Source: Paraburkholderia antibiotica
GTDB lineage: Bacteria; Pseudomonadota; Gammaproteobacteria; Burkholderiales; Burkholderiaceae
DNA length: 64,000 nucleotides
NCBI RefSeq assembly: GCF_012927125.1
Contig: NZ_JABBFZ010000020.1
Coordinates: 1 to 64,000 of the forward strand
Direction of reading: 5' to 3'
In this document: positions 15,082 through 24,227 of the stretch, piece after piece
How positions within the stretch are numbered: the first letter of the stretch is position 1
Layout of the letters: every line of letters starts with the position of its first letter
Notes under the pieces: generated by a model
The model's input: only the letters and a program-made list of their open reading frames with translations
The model's database searches: none
What the model was told of the DNA's origin: nothing
Program-made: the position numbers and the translations under genes

Positions 15082-17475
15082 ATGGCCGAAGCAAGTTCGC
15101 AATCCGCCCCGCCGCAAGTTCTGGACCCCGACACGCTGCGTAACATGGATCGCTACTGGCGCGCGTGCAACTATCTGTCGGTCGGCATGATCTATCTGCG
15201 CGACAACCCGCTGCTGCGCGAGCCGCTGCAACCCGAGCACATCAAGAACCGGCTGCTCGGCCATTGGGGCTCGGACGCCGGGCAGAGCTTCGTGCTCGTG
15301 CATCTGAACCGGCTGATCCGCCAGCTCGATCTCGACATGATCTTCCTGTCCGGCCCCGGTCACGGTGCGCCCGCGAGTCTCGCGCACTGCTATCTGGAGG
15401 GCCATTATTCCGAGGTCTATCCGGATCGCAGCGAGGACGAAGCCGGCATGCGACGCTTTTTCAGGCAGTTCTCGTTTCCGGGCGGCATCGGTTCGCACTG
15501 CACGCCGGAGACGCCGGGCTCGATTCACGAAGGCGGCGAACTCGGCTACTGTCTGTCGCACGGTTACGGCGCCGCGTTCGACAACCCCGAGCTGATCGTC
15601 ACCGTGATGATCGGCGATGGGGAAGCGGAAACCGGTCCGCTCGCCACCTCCTGGCATTCGAACAAATTCATCAATCCGATCCGCGACGGCGCGGTGCTGC
15701 CGGTGCTGCATCTGAACGGCTACAAGATCGCCAATCCAACGCTGCTGGCGCGCATTCCGCGCGAGGAGCTCGAAGCGCTGATGGTCGGCTACGGGCACAA
15801 GCCGTATTTCGTCGAGGGCGACAATCCCGCGACGATGCATCAGCAGATGGCCGCGACGCTCGAACAGTGCATCGGCGAAATCCGCGCGATCCAGCAGCAT
15901 GCGCGCCGGAATAACGACGCCACGCGGCCGCGCTGGCCGATGATCGTGCTGCGCTCGCCGAAGGGCTGGACCGGGCCGAAGGAAGTCGACGGTCATAAGG
16001 TGGAGGGCTCGTGGCGCGCGCATCAGGTGCCGGTGCTCGATCCGGCGACCAATCGCAAGAGCCTGAAGATCGTCGAGGACTGGCTGCGCGGCTACGGGCC
16101 CGAGACGCTGTTCGACGACAAGGGCCGGCTCGTCGAAGAGCTGCGCACGCTCGCTCCTGAAGGCGCGCGGCGTATCAGCGCGAATCCGCATGCGAACGGC
16201 GGGCTGCTGTGCAAGGCGCTCGACCTGCCGCCGTTTCGCGATTACGCGGTCGCGGTGAAGAAGCCGGCGGCTTCGTACACGTCGCCGACCGCGGTGCTCG
16301 GCACGTTCCTGCGCGACGTGATGCGCAACAACATGTCGACGTTCCGGCTGTTCGGCCCCGACGAAACCGCCAGCAACAAGCTGCACGCGGTCTACGAAGC
16401 ATCGCCGAAAACCTGGCTCGCCGAATTCGAACCCAGCGACGCCGACGGCGGCTACCTCGCGGCCGATGGCCGCGTGATGGAGATGCTCAGCGAGCACACG
16501 CTCGAAGGCTGGTTCGAGGGCTATGTGCTGACCGGCCGTCACGGCCTGTTCGCCACCTACGAAGCGTTCGTCCACGTGATCGACTCGATGTTCAACCAGC
16601 ACGCGAAGTGGCTCGAAAAAGCCAAGCGCGAACTCGACTGGCGCCAGCCGGTGCCATCGCTGAATCTGCTGATCACGTCGCTGGTATGGCGGCAGGATCA
16701 CAACGGCTTCACGCACCAGGACCCCGGTTTTCTCGACGTGGTCACCAACAAGAGCCCGGACGTGGTGCGCATCTATCTGCCGCCCGACGGCAACTGCCTG
16801 CTGAGCGTCGCCGATCACTGCCTGCGTTCGCGCGACTACGTGAACGTGATCGTGTCGGACAAGCAGCCGCATCTGCAGTATCTCGACATGAACGCGGCCG
16901 TCACGCATTGCACCAAGGGCATCGGCATCTGGGACTGGGCATCGACCGATCAGGGTGTCGAGCCGGACGTGGTGATGGCGTGCGCGGGCGACATCGCGAC
17001 GATGGAAGCGCTCGCCGCCGTGCAGATCCTCAAGGAGCGTTTCCCGACGCTGAAGATCCGCTTCGTCAACGTGGTCGATCTGTTCCGCCTGCTGCCCGAG
17101 CGCGCGCATCCGCATGGGCTGTCGGATCGCGACTTCGATTCGCTGTTCACCACCGACAAGCCGGTGATTTTCAACTTCCATTCGTATTCGGCGCTGGTGC
17201 ACAAGCTCACGTACAACCGCCACAATCACGGCAACATGCACGTGCACGGCTATCGCGAGCAGGGCAACATCAACACGCCGCTCGAGCTCGCGATCGTCAA
17301 CGGGGTCGACCGCTTCACGCTCGCGATCGACGTGATCGACCGCGTGCCGTCGCTGCGCGGCGTCGGCGATCACACGAAGGAATGGCTGCGCGGCCAGGTG
17401 ATCGAGCATCTCGCGTACGCGCACGCCGAGGGCATCGACAAGGAGGAAATCCGCAACTGGACGTGGAAAGGTTGA
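15082..17475 (+). CDS. xfp: Phosphoketolase (xylulose 5-phosphate / fructose 6-phosphate)
   Basis: The 797-residue protein is full length for the family. It shows LGHWGSDAGQSFVLVHLNR, GPGHGAPA, the thiamine-diphosphate motif GDGEAETGPLATSWHSNKF, HLNGYKIANP and a C-terminal GDHTKEWLRGQ. It is a cytoplasmic, ThDP-dependent enzyme that splits xylulose 5-phosphate (and often fructose 6-phosphate) with phosphate into acetyl-phosphate plus glyceraldehyde 3-phosphate (or erythrose 4-phosphate). GAGGAG before the ATG sets the start. The acetate kinase gene begins 11 bases after the stop, so acetyl-phosphate can be turned directly into ATP and acetate. Confidence 0.95.
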   Translation: MAEASSQSAPPQVLDPDTLRNMDRYWRACNYLSVGMIYLRDNPLLREPLQPEHIKNRLLGHWGSDAGQSFVLVHLNRLIRQLDLDMIFLSGPGHGAPASLAHCYLEGHYSEVYPDRSEDEAGMRRFFRQFSFPGGIGSHCTPETPGSIHEGGELGYCLSHGYGAAFDNPELIVTVMIGDGEAETGPLATSWHSNKFINPIRDGAVLPVLHLNGYKIANPTLLARIPREELEALMVGYGHKPYFVEGDNPATMHQQMAATLEQCIGEIRAIQQHARRNNDATRPRWPMIVLRSPKGWTGPKEVDGHKVEGSWRAHQVPVLDPATNRKSLKIVEDWLRGYGPETLFDDKGRLVEELRTLAPEGARRISANPHANGGLLCKALDLPPFRDYAVAVKKPAASYTSPTAVLGTFLRDVMRNNMSTFRLFGPDETASNKLHAVYEASPKTWLAEFEPSDADGGYLAADGRVMEMLSEHTLEGWFEGYVLTGRHGLFATYEAFVHVIDSMFNQHAKWLEKAKRELDWRQPVPSLNLLITSLVWRQDHNGFTHQDPGFLDVVTNKSPDVVRIYLPPDGNCLLSVADHCLRSRDYVNVIVSDKQPHLQYLDMNAAVTHCTKGIGIWDWASTDQGVEPDVVMACAGDIATMEALAAVQILKERFPTLKIRFVNVVDLFRLLPERAHPHGLSDRDFDSLFTTDKPVIFNFHSYSALVHKLTYNRHNHGNMHVHGYREQGNINTPLELAIVNGVDRFTLAIDVIDRVPSLRGVGDHTKEWLRGQVIEHLAYAHAEGIDKEEIRNWTWKG

Positions 17476-17486
17476 GCGAGGACGCC

Positions 17487-18719
17487 ATGCACAACCCCAG
17501 TGATGCCCGGCGGCAGACTCAAACTCAAACTCAAACCGAAGCGCAAGCTCAGGCGCAAGCGGTGCTGGTGCTCAACAGCGGCTCGTCATCGCTGAAGTTC
17601 GGGCTGTTCGCGCGGCAGGCCGGCGCGAGCGGTCACGATCCGGGTGACAACGCAAGCGACGACGAAGTGCTGCTGCTCGCCGGCGCGGCCGAGGGCATCG
17701 GTCGCAGCGACGGGCATCTGTGCATCCGCACGGCGGACGGCCGCGTGCTGTTGCAGGAAGAGCGCGTGCTCGAATCGCAGACCGATGCGCTGCAAAAACT
17801 CGCGCAGGTGCTCGCGCAGCACCACGGGCGGCCCGCGGCGGTCGGGCATCGGGTGGTGCATGGCGGCCCGCATCTGCGCACGCACCAGCGCATCACCGAC
17901 GAGGTGCGTCGCCAGTTGCGCGACGCACTGCATTTCGCGCCGCTGCATATCCCGCCGGCGCTCGCGTTGATCGACGAAGCCACGCGGATTTTCAGCGACG
18001 CGCCGCATTACGCGTGCTTCGACACCGCGTTTCATGCGACGCTGCCGCCGCGCGCCGCGCAATTCCCGTTGCCGGGTCGGTATGCGCAGGCCGGTGTGAT
18101 CCGCTACGGCTTTCATGGGCTGTCGTATGAATCGCTGGTCAGGCAACTGGGCGACGCGCTGCCGTCGCGCGCGGTGTTCGCGCATCTCGGCAATGGCTCC
18201 AGCGTGTGCGCGCTGCGCGACGGCCGCTCGGTCGATACGTCGATGGGCTTGACGCCAACGGGCGGCATTCCGATGGGCACGCGCTGCGGCGATCTCGACC
18301 CGGGCGTGCTGCTGTATCTGCTGCGCGCCGAGCAACTCGATGCCGATGCACTGGAGACGCTGCTGAATCGCCATAGCGGCCTCGCCGGTTACGCCGACGG
18401 CGAGAGCGACATGCAGGCGCTCGAAAAACGCGCGGCGGCCGGCGACGCGCAGGCCTTGCTCGCGCTCGATGCGTTCGCGACCGCGATTCGCAAGACCATC
18501 GGCGGCTACGCGGCGTTGCTCGGCGGCATCGATCTGCTGGTGTTGACTGGCGGGATCGGCGAGCACAGCGCGGAAATTCGCCGGCGCGTGTGCGAGGGGC
18601 TCGGCTTTCTCGGTCTCGTCGACAACGATCCGGCGGGCAAGGTGAGGGTGTTGCACACCGAGGAGGAGAAGCAGATCGCGCGACACTGCCGGGCGTTGAT
18701 GTCGGCGCGGACTGGCTGA
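17487..18719 (+). CDS. ackA: Acetate kinase
   Basis: The 410-residue protein has the family start VLVLNSGSSSLKFGLF (near residue 27), FHGLSYES, AHLGNGSSVCAL and DTSMGLTPTGGIPMGTR, then LTGGIGEHSAEIR near the C-terminus, so the phosphotransferase active site is complete. It converts acetyl-phosphate and ADP to acetate and ATP. The first 25 residues are an unusual QT/QA-rich leader encoded by a hexanucleotide repeat (17514-17537). A start inside this leader would remove it, but no internal ATG exists. It is co-transcribed with xfp; no phosphotransacetylase gene is nearby. Confidence 0.92.
   Translation: MHNPSDARRQTQTQTQTEAQAQAQAVLVLNSGSSSLKFGLFARQAGASGHDPGDNASDDEVLLLAGAAEGIGRSDGHLCIRTADGRVLLQEERVLESQTDALQKLAQVLAQHHGRPAAVGHRVVHGGPHLRTHQRITDEVRRQLRDALHFAPLHIPPALALIDEATRIFSDAPHYACFDTAFHATLPPRAAQFPLPGRYAQAGVIRYGFHGLSYESLVRQLGDALPSRAVFAHLGNGSSVCALRDGRSVDTSMGLTPTGGIPMGTRCGDLDPGVLLYLLRAEQLDADALETLLNRHSGLAGYADGESDMQALEKRAAAGDAQALLALDAFATAIRKTIGGYAALLGGIDLLVLTGGIGEHSAEIRRRVCEGLGFLGLVDNDPAGKVRVLHTEEEKQIARHCRALMSARTG
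17514..17537 (+). repeat. In-frame hexanucleotide repeat in the ackA leader
   Basis: Four near-perfect CA(A/G)ACT units in tandem encode QTQTQTQT at the N-terminus of acetate kinase. Changes in unit number would keep the frame, altering only leader length. Confidence 0.6.
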
Positions 18720-18810
18720 TTCAGGCTGGTGCGGGTTGATGCGGGCGGGTGGGTTGATGGGCTGATGTTTCACGCAGGGCCCCGCAGCTGCATGGTTACG
18801 TGGCTTTCGA

Positions 18811-19041
18811 TCAGCCCACTTTAACGACCGTCCGATCCGCGACGCTGCCGACACCGAACAGCCGCGTCACGTCTTCGAGCATCGCGGTGCGTTGCTGCTC
18901 GCGCTGGAGTTCGCCCGACAGCGTGAGGCGCCCGCGCGTGACGCTCACGCGCACGGCGTGAGCGGGAACGGCGACATCCCATGCGAGGCGGCGCAACGCT
19001 TCGGCGGCGATCTGCGCATCGCTAAGGCGCGTGGACGACAT
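18811..19041 (-). CDS. BON domain protein
   Basis: The 76-residue protein is one BON domain: an N-terminal helix with DAQIAAEALRRLAWD, a strand VRVSVTRGRLTLSGEL and a C-terminal VGSVADRTVVKV. BON domains occur in periplasmic or stress-induced proteins and may bind phospholipid. There is no signal peptide here, so a cytoplasmic location is likely. It is convergent with ackA. Confidence 0.75.
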   Translation of the reverse strand: MSSTRLSDAQIAAEALRRLAWDVAVPAHAVRVSVTRGRLTLSGELQREQQRTAMLEDVTRLFGVGSVADRTVVKVG

Positions 19042-19231
19042 ACATGCTCCACAGAACGAACGCTGATCCCATCACACTAGCAGATGCGGTGGATTTTGCT
19101 CGCGAGTCGCGCGCTGTCCATCCCCACACCGACACTCACGCTCACACCCACGCACGATCTATGCGAGCTTTGCCGCTCGCGCGACCCGATCGCGGGTATG
19201 CTCTCGGTTCCTTCCGAAACTAGGCCGAATC

Positions 19232-19627
19232 ATGTCCGACTTCCCCATCGACAACCCGTTTCTCGAATCGCTCGGCGTGCGTCTGACGCAATGGCGCGAC
19301 GGTTACGCGGAGCTGCTGATGACGATCGACGCGAGCAAGCTCAACCGCCAGGGCGTGCTGCAAGGCGGCGCGATCGCGACGCTGCTCGACGCGGCCGCCG
19401 GTTACGCGGGCCTCTATGCGCCGGCCGGCGAGCCGGAACGGCACGGCTTCACGTTGTCGCTGACCACCAATTATCTCGACAAGGGACTCGGCACATCGGT
19501 GACCGCGAAGGGTTTTCTCGAACGCTCGGGCCGCTCGATTTTCTTTTCGCGCGCCGAAGCGTGGGTCGACGGCAAGCTGCTGATCGCGAGCGCGCAGGGC
19601 ACGTTCAAGTACGCGAAGACGGCGTGA
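19232..19627 (+). CDS. PaaI-type hotdog-fold thioesterase
   Basis: The 131-residue protein has the hotdog signature NRQGVLQGGAIATLLDAAAG, where the usual HGG is LQGG and the following aspartate is kept, then LTTNYLDKGLGTSVTAKGFL. Members hydrolyse acyl- or aryl-CoA thioesters. The substrate is not evident from the neighbours. The replacement of the common histidine by glutamine may affect activity. It appears to be monocistronic. Confidence 0.8.
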   Translation: MSDFPIDNPFLESLGVRLTQWRDGYAELLMTIDASKLNRQGVLQGGAIATLLDAAAGYAGLYAPAGEPERHGFTLSLTTNYLDKGLGTSVTAKGFLERSGRSIFFSRAEAWVDGKLLIASAQGTFKYAKTA

Positions 19628-19881
19628 GGCCGCCACGCGCGTGAGCGCCCGAAGGTGGGGCTAAGCCTGGGTTCGGGTTTGAACTCGCGCAGCAAGCCGG
19701 GCCGTTTGCGCGCAGGTCTGCCGGCGGCGGCATGGTCGGATTCCGCGCGGCTCGGCGTCGGCCTTCGCTCATGCTCCAGTACGCCGCACTGGCCCGCGCC
19801 GTTTATCATAGGGGCCACCCAACAGAACGCGCCGTCCGATTGCGAACGGCGCGCGCCTTTTCCACGAGACCCCGCATCGCC

Positions 19882-20577
19882 ATGAATTCCACTCCCGACG
19901 CTTCCTCCCGACCCTCGCTGCGCGAGCTGACCGCGCTCGAAGGGCGCGTGCTCGGCGTGCTCGTCGAAAAACAGCACACGGTGCCCGACAGTTATCCGTT
20001 GTCGCTGAATGCGCTGACGCTCGGCTGCAACCAGAAGACCGGCCGCGCGCCGGTGATGAACGCGAGCGAGGCCGAAGTGCTGACCGCCGTCGACGGCCTG
20101 AAGCGTCTGAGCCTCGTCAACGAAGGCAGCAGCAGCCGCGTGCCTCGCTTCGAGCACAATATGAACCGCGTGCTCGGGCTGCCCGGCCAGTCGATCGCGC
20201 TGTTGACCACGCTGCTGTTGCGAGGTCCGCAAACCGCCGCCGAATTGCGGCTGAACAGCGCGCGGCTGCATGGTTTCGCGGACATCTCGTCGGTCGAGGC
20301 GTTTCTCGACGAACTCGCCTCGAGCGAGCCGCCGCGCGTCATCAGGCTGCCGCGCATGGCGGGCGAGCGTGAGCATCGCTGGATGCACCTGCTGTGCGGC
20401 GAGGTGAGCGTGAGCGAAGTCGGCGCATCTGCAGCGGTCGATGCCGACAGCGTGCCGCTGTCCGAATTCGAAGCGCTGAAAGCCGAGCAGAAACGGCTCG
20501 CCGACGAACTGAGCCGCCTGCAGGCGCTGGTGCGGCGCATGGCGACGGAGCTGGGAATCAGTACGGACGAGGCCTGA
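19882..20577 (+). CDS. YceH family protein (DUF480)
   Basis: The 231-residue protein starts its conserved part with LTALEGRVLGVLVEKQHTVP and DSYPLSLNALTLGCNQKT, the hallmark of YceH/DUF480. Two winged-helix domains follow (second near LLLRGPQTAAELRLNSARLH) and a C-terminal coiled coil (FEALKAEQKRLADELSRLQA) closes the protein. The function is unknown; the fold suggests nucleic-acid binding or regulation. The ATG at 19882 matches the usual family start. An AT-poor palindrome ends just before the gene. Confidence 0.85.
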   Translation: MNSTPDASSRPSLRELTALEGRVLGVLVEKQHTVPDSYPLSLNALTLGCNQKTGRAPVMNASEAEVLTAVDGLKRLSLVNEGSSSRVPRFEHNMNRVLGLPGQSIALLTTLLLRGPQTAAELRLNSARLHGFADISSVEAFLDELASSEPPRVIRLPRMAGEREHRWMHLLCGEVSVSEVGASAAVDADSVPLSEFEALKAEQKRLADELSRLQALVRRMATELGISTDEA

Positions 20578-20734
20578 CGCGAAGTGGAGGAAGTGCCGTA
20601 GAGGCCGTGAAGTCAATGAGAGTAGTGCGGCGATGGTCGGCGTGACCGCCGCATTCGGTACCTGCTATTCAGCGCCTGCCGACGCCGAACCTAAGCACGA
20701 ATCCTGGCCGATTCCCCGCTATTGCCTGCTCGTT

Positions 20735-21253
20735 TCACACATCACGCCGATGCGGCCGGTCCATGAACAACATCCGCTGCGTGCGATAGAAAACCCGCGG
20801 CGGCACGTTCGGCGAATCCTCGGCGAGCCGGTCCAGTTCGGTACGGATCGAACTCAGGTAGTGGCCGTCGCGCGCGTCGGCGTCGCCGGCAAACACCGCT
20901 TCAAGGCGCCGCCGCACCGCGCCATAGCGCGCGCCGGCCGCGCGGTGTTTCTCGGCCCGCTCCGCGTAGCGCAAAAAGGTTTGCAATGCCGCCGAAATTG
21001 CCGCGGTCACGCTGACGAGCCCGACAAAAATCCGCATCTCGATCGACGCCGGCGGCACGCTCAGCGACACGAACACCGCCGTGCCGACGAACGCGGTCAG
21101 CACGGTCACGAGCCAACCGAGACGGCGCTCGCGCGCCGACAGCAGATCGGCCATGTCGTAATGGCTCATCTGCGATTCGCGCGCGCGGCGAATCCATTTC
21201 AGCAGCAGCTCGGTTTCGTCGCTCGGCGGCGCGTAGGCGGGCAGGGTCGGCAT
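20735..21253 (-). CDS. SLATT/DUF4231-type membrane protein
   Basis: The 172-residue protein has an N-terminal helix (DETELLLKWIRRARESQM), two adjacent membrane helices (LGWLVTVLTAFVGTAVFVSL and IFVGLVSVTAAISAAL) and a charged helical C-terminal half (AEKHRAAGARYGAVRRRLEA). This is the layout of SLATT domain proteins (also DUF4231), which in many bacteria are proposed membrane effectors of nucleotide-signal conflict systems. Here it lies 22 bases after a stand-alone mreB on the same strand, so the two form a likely operon. No SMODS-type cyclase is nearby. Confidence 0.65.
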   Translation of the reverse strand: MPTLPAYAPPSDETELLLKWIRRARESQMSHYDMADLLSARERRLGWLVTVLTAFVGTAVFVSLSVPPASIEMRIFVGLVSVTAAISAALQTFLRYAERAEKHRAAGARYGAVRRRLEAVFAGDADARDGHYLSSIRTELDRLAEDSPNVPPRVFYRTQRMLFMDRPHRRDV

Positions 21254-21275
21254 CGCTCAGTCCTGCGCGCTCGCG

Positions 21276-22319
21276 TCAGTCGTAGGAAAACGAGCTGCCG
21301 AATTTCTCGATCCGCTCGAGCGCCATCCCCGAGCCGCGCACCACGCAGGTGAGCGGCGCCTCGGCGACGAACACCGGCAGGCCGGTTTCCTCGGCGAGCA
21401 GGCGGTCGAGGTCGCGCAGCAGCGCACCGCCGCCCGCGAGCATGATGCCGCGCTCGGCGATGTCGGCGCCGAGTTCGGGCGGCGTCTGTTCGAGTGCGAT
21501 CTTCACCGCCGAGACGATCTGGTTCAGCGGATCGGTCAGCGCTTCGAGAATCTCGTTGCTCGACACCGTGAAACTGCGCGGAATCCCCTCGGACATGTTG
21601 CGGCCTTTGACTTCCATCTCCATCACTTCGGAGCCGGGAAACGCGGAGCCGATTTCCTTCTTGATCGCCTCGGCGGTCTGTTCGCCGATCAGCATCCCGT
21701 AGTTGCGGCGGATGTAGTTGACGATCGCGTCGTCGAACTTGTCGCCGCCGACGCGCACCGAGCCCTTGTAGACGATGCCGCCGAGCGAGATCACGCCGAC
21801 TTCGGTCGTGCCGCCGCCGATGTCGACGACCATCGAGCCCGTCGCTTCCGATACCGGGAGCCCCGCGCCGGTCGCGGCGGCCATCGGCTCTTCGATCAGA
21901 TAGACCTGCGACGCGCCGGCGCTGTGCGCGGCCTCCTTGATCGCACGACGCTCGACCTGGGTCGACCCGCACGGCACGCAGATGATGATGCGCGGCGACG
22001 GCGCGAAGAGCCGCGACTCGTGCGCCATCTGGATGAAGCGCTTGATCATCTGCTGGGTGATGTTGAAATCGGCGATCACGCCGTCTTTCATCGGGCGGAT
22101 CGCCTCGATGTTGCCCGGCACCTTGCCGAGCATCTGTTTCGCCTCGCGACCGACGGCGAGGATGATCTTCTTGCCGTTCGGGCCGCCTTCCTGGCGGATC
22201 GACACGACCGACGGCTCGTCGAGCACGATGCCCTTGCCGCGCATGTAGATCAGCGTGTTCGACGTGCCGAGGTCGATCGCGAGGTCGTTGGAGAAGTAGC
22301 CGCGCAGAAAACCGAACAT
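21276..22319 (-). CDS. mreB: Rod shape-determining protein MreB (stand-alone copy)
   Basis: The 347-residue product has the same length as E. coli MreB. It shows the actin-fold phosphate-1 loop DLGTSNTL (16-23), VPCGSTQVERRA, the phosphate-2 motif DIGGGTTEVGVISLGG, and LAGGGALL. It should polymerise on the inner membrane through its amphipathic N-terminus (MFGFLRGYFS) and guide cell-wall synthesis. In this family the canonical mreB is followed by mreC and mreD; here a SLATT membrane gene follows instead. A longer upstream open frame is rejected because it is arginine/alanine-rich. Confidence 0.9.
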   Translation of the reverse strand: MFGFLRGYFSNDLAIDLGTSNTLIYMRGKGIVLDEPSVVSIRQEGGPNGKKIILAVGREAKQMLGKVPGNIEAIRPMKDGVIADFNITQQMIKRFIQMAHESRLFAPSPRIIICVPCGSTQVERRAIKEAAHSAGASQVYLIEEPMAAATGAGLPVSEATGSMVVDIGGGTTEVGVISLGGIVYKGSVRVGGDKFDDAIVNYIRRNYGMLIGEQTAEAIKKEIGSAFPGSEVMEMEVKGRNMSEGIPRSFTVSSNEILEALTDPLNQIVSAVKIALEQTPPELGADIAERGIMLAGGGALLRDLDRLLAEETGLPVFVAEAPLTCVVRGSGMALERIEKFGSSFSYD

Positions 22320-22435
22320 GCTTATTCCTGTCTTTGCGAAGTCGGGCGCGTGAGCGCCGCCGGGGATGGCTGTCGGGGTCGGCCGCCTGCTCGCGGCGGG
22401 CGGCCAGGGTGGCCGCGCGACAGCAAGAATAGCAG

Positions 22436-23362
22436 TTATCGCCCGCCGGCGGGCCCCAGCCGCGCCGCGATGCTGCGGCAGGCCGCGAGCAGCGGCTCGA
22501 CATAGGCGGCTCGCGCATCGTCGCGGTGGCGAAACGTCGGCATGCTGATGCTGACGCAGCCGAGCGCGCGGCCGTCGGGGCCGCAAATCGCCGCACCGTA
22601 GCAGCGGATCGACACTTCGTTCTCCTCGCGATCTTCCGCGTAGCCGCGCCGCGCGGTCGCATCGATTTCGCGGCGCACCGCGTCGAGGTCGGTCAGCGTG
22701 TGCTCGGTGAAGCGTTCGAGCGGCGCGTCCCGCAGCAGCGTTTCGCGCTCGGCCGCGGTAAGCGTCGCCAGATACGCCTTGCCGACCGAGCTCGAGGTCA
22801 GCGACACGCGCGTGCCGATGCGCGAGGCCATCCGTACCGCGTGCGGGCTTTCGAGCTTCTCGATGTACACCATCTCGCCCCGGCTCGGCACCGCGAGATG
22901 GATCGTCTCCGACGTGAGATCGCGCAGCGTCATCAATGCATCGACGGCGGCGAGCCGCAGGTCCGAGCGCTCCCAGCTATGGCTCGCCAGATCGATCAGG
23001 CGCGGCCCGAGCCCGAACGTCGTGCCGCTGCCGGTCGCGACGATCAGCCCCTCGGCCTGCAGCGCGGCGACGATCCGATGCACGGTCGGGCGCGGATAGC
23101 CGCTCGCCGCGCTCAGTTTCGCGACGTTGGGCGGTTGGGGCGCATCGGCGATCAGTTGCAGGACCGCGATGAACTTCGAGAACGCGGCGGCACCCGCGAC
23201 GGCTTGAGTGTCGGTGGCTTTGCGGTGGGCTTCGGGCCGGGCTGCGGGGGCGGATCCGGACCCTGCCGGGGCGGCGGTCGAGGTCGAACCGCGCGCGCCG
23301 CCGGCATCGGCAGCGATCGCATCAGCGGCACGCGAAGAGGGCTTGGAAACGGAAGTCGGCAT
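22436..23362 (-). CDS. IclR family transcriptional regulator
   Basis: The protein has about 308 residues. After a low-complexity Ala/Ser/Pro leader of about 60 residues, a winged helix (FSKFIAVLQLIADAPQPPNV, then PRPTVHRIVAALQAEGLI) leads to the IclR effector domain. That domain contains ETIHLAVPSRGEMVYIEKL and SIRCYGAAICGPDGRALG with conserved cysteine. It is the last gene of a minus-strand group with a SDR, an MFS transporter and a cupin dioxygenase, which it probably controls. An ATG at 23392 with AAAGG upstream is an alternative start. Confidence 0.85.
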   Translation of the reverse strand: MPTSVSKPSSRAADAIAADAGGARGSTSTAAPAGSGSAPAARPEAHRKATDTQAVAGAAAFSKFIAVLQLIADAPQPPNVAKLSAASGYPRPTVHRIVAALQAEGLIVATGSGTTFGLGPRLIDLASHSWERSDLRLAAVDALMTLRDLTSETIHLAVPSRGEMVYIEKLESPHAVRMASRIGTRVSLTSSSVGKAYLATLTAAERETLLRDAPLERFTEHTLTDLDAVRREIDATARRGYAEDREENEVSIRCYGAAICGPDGRALGCVSISMPTFRHRDDARAAYVEPLLAACRSIAARLGPAGGR

Positions 23363-23477
23363 CACACGAAAGCAGCGCAAAAGGGAAGCCATTATGCCTT
23401 TACCCGAAGCGCTGACCGGCGTGGCACGCCGGTGCGCCGCCACTTTCACGCCCGCGCTTCTTCGTTTGTTCGCTGCG

Positions 23478-24206
23478 TCACGCCACCAGATAGCCGCCGT
23501 CGACCGGCACGATCGCGCCCGTCATGAACGACGCGGCCGGCGTGCACAGAAACACCGCGACCTGCGCGACTTCGTCGGGCGTGCCCCAGCGGCACAGCGG
23601 CGTGCGCTCGAGGATCGCCTGCGAGCGGCCATCGTCGTCCTGCAAGGCCTGGGTGAGCGGCGTCGCGATCCAGCCGGGCGCGATCGCGTTGACGCGAATG
23701 GCGTCGGCCGCATAAGCGAGCGCGAGCGATTTGGTCAGCTGCGCGACCGCGCCCTTGCTCGCGCTGTACGCCGGCACGAGGCCGCCGCCGAAGAAGCTCA
23801 GCATCGACGCCGTGTTGACGATGCAGCCCGCCGACGCCTTCAGCAACGGCCGCGCGGCCGCGCACACGCGCATCGTGCCGTTCAGATTGATGTCCATCAC
23901 GCGTTCGAACACGTCGAGCCGATGCTCTTCGACGCGACTGATCACGCCCGCGCAGTTGATCACGATGTCGAGGCGCTCGAACGCACTCACGACGGCGCCG
24001 ACGTCGTCGCCGGAGCGCACGTCGAGCGTAGCGCGGCGCACCTCCGGGCTCAGCGTGTCCGGTGCGCCCTCGGGCAGCGGCAGGCCGGCGGCGACCGTGC
24101 GCGCGCCCAGTTGCGCGAGCGCGTTCGCGATCGCCGCGCCGATGCCGGAGCGGCCGCCGGTCACGAGCGCGTGTTTGCCTTCGAGTAGCTGGTGCTGGAA
24201 TGTCAT
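23478..24206 (-). CDS. SDR family oxidoreductase
   Basis: The 242-residue protein is a classical short-chain dehydrogenase: cofactor motif TGGRSGIG (16-23), NCAG, and the catalytic set Ser134, Tyr147 and Lys151 (YSASK). Its C-terminal part APGWIATPL followed by FMTGAIVPVDGGY is typical of sugar or polyol dehydrogenases of this class. It would oxidise or reduce a carbonyl/hydroxyl with NAD(P). Only 21 bases separate it from the MFS gene upstream on the same strand. The substrate is unknown. Confidence 0.85.
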   Translation of the reverse strand: MTFQHQLLEGKHALVTGGRSGIGAAIANALAQLGARTVAAGLPLPEGAPDTLSPEVRRATLDVRSGDDVGAVVSAFERLDIVINCAGVISRVEEHRLDVFERVMDINLNGTMRVCAAARPLLKASAGCIVNTASMLSFFGGGLVPAYSASKGAVAQLTKSLALAYAADAIRVNAIAPGWIATPLTQALQDDDGRSQAILERTPLCRWGTPDEVAQVAVFLCTPAASFMTGAIVPVDGGYLVA

Positions 24207-24227
24207 CGTCGTGGCCGTGCCGGGAAG

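Noticed and set aside
14881..17424. 847-codon open frame antisense to phosphoketolase
   Set aside because: It mirrors the xfp reading frame, has an Arg/His/Val-rich composition without domains, and no ribosome-binding site. It is a high-GC shadow.
19045..19150. Repeated CACAC/CTCAC-like stretch before the thioesterase
   Set aside because: Low-complexity sequence without regular unit; not a CRISPR or true tandem repeat.
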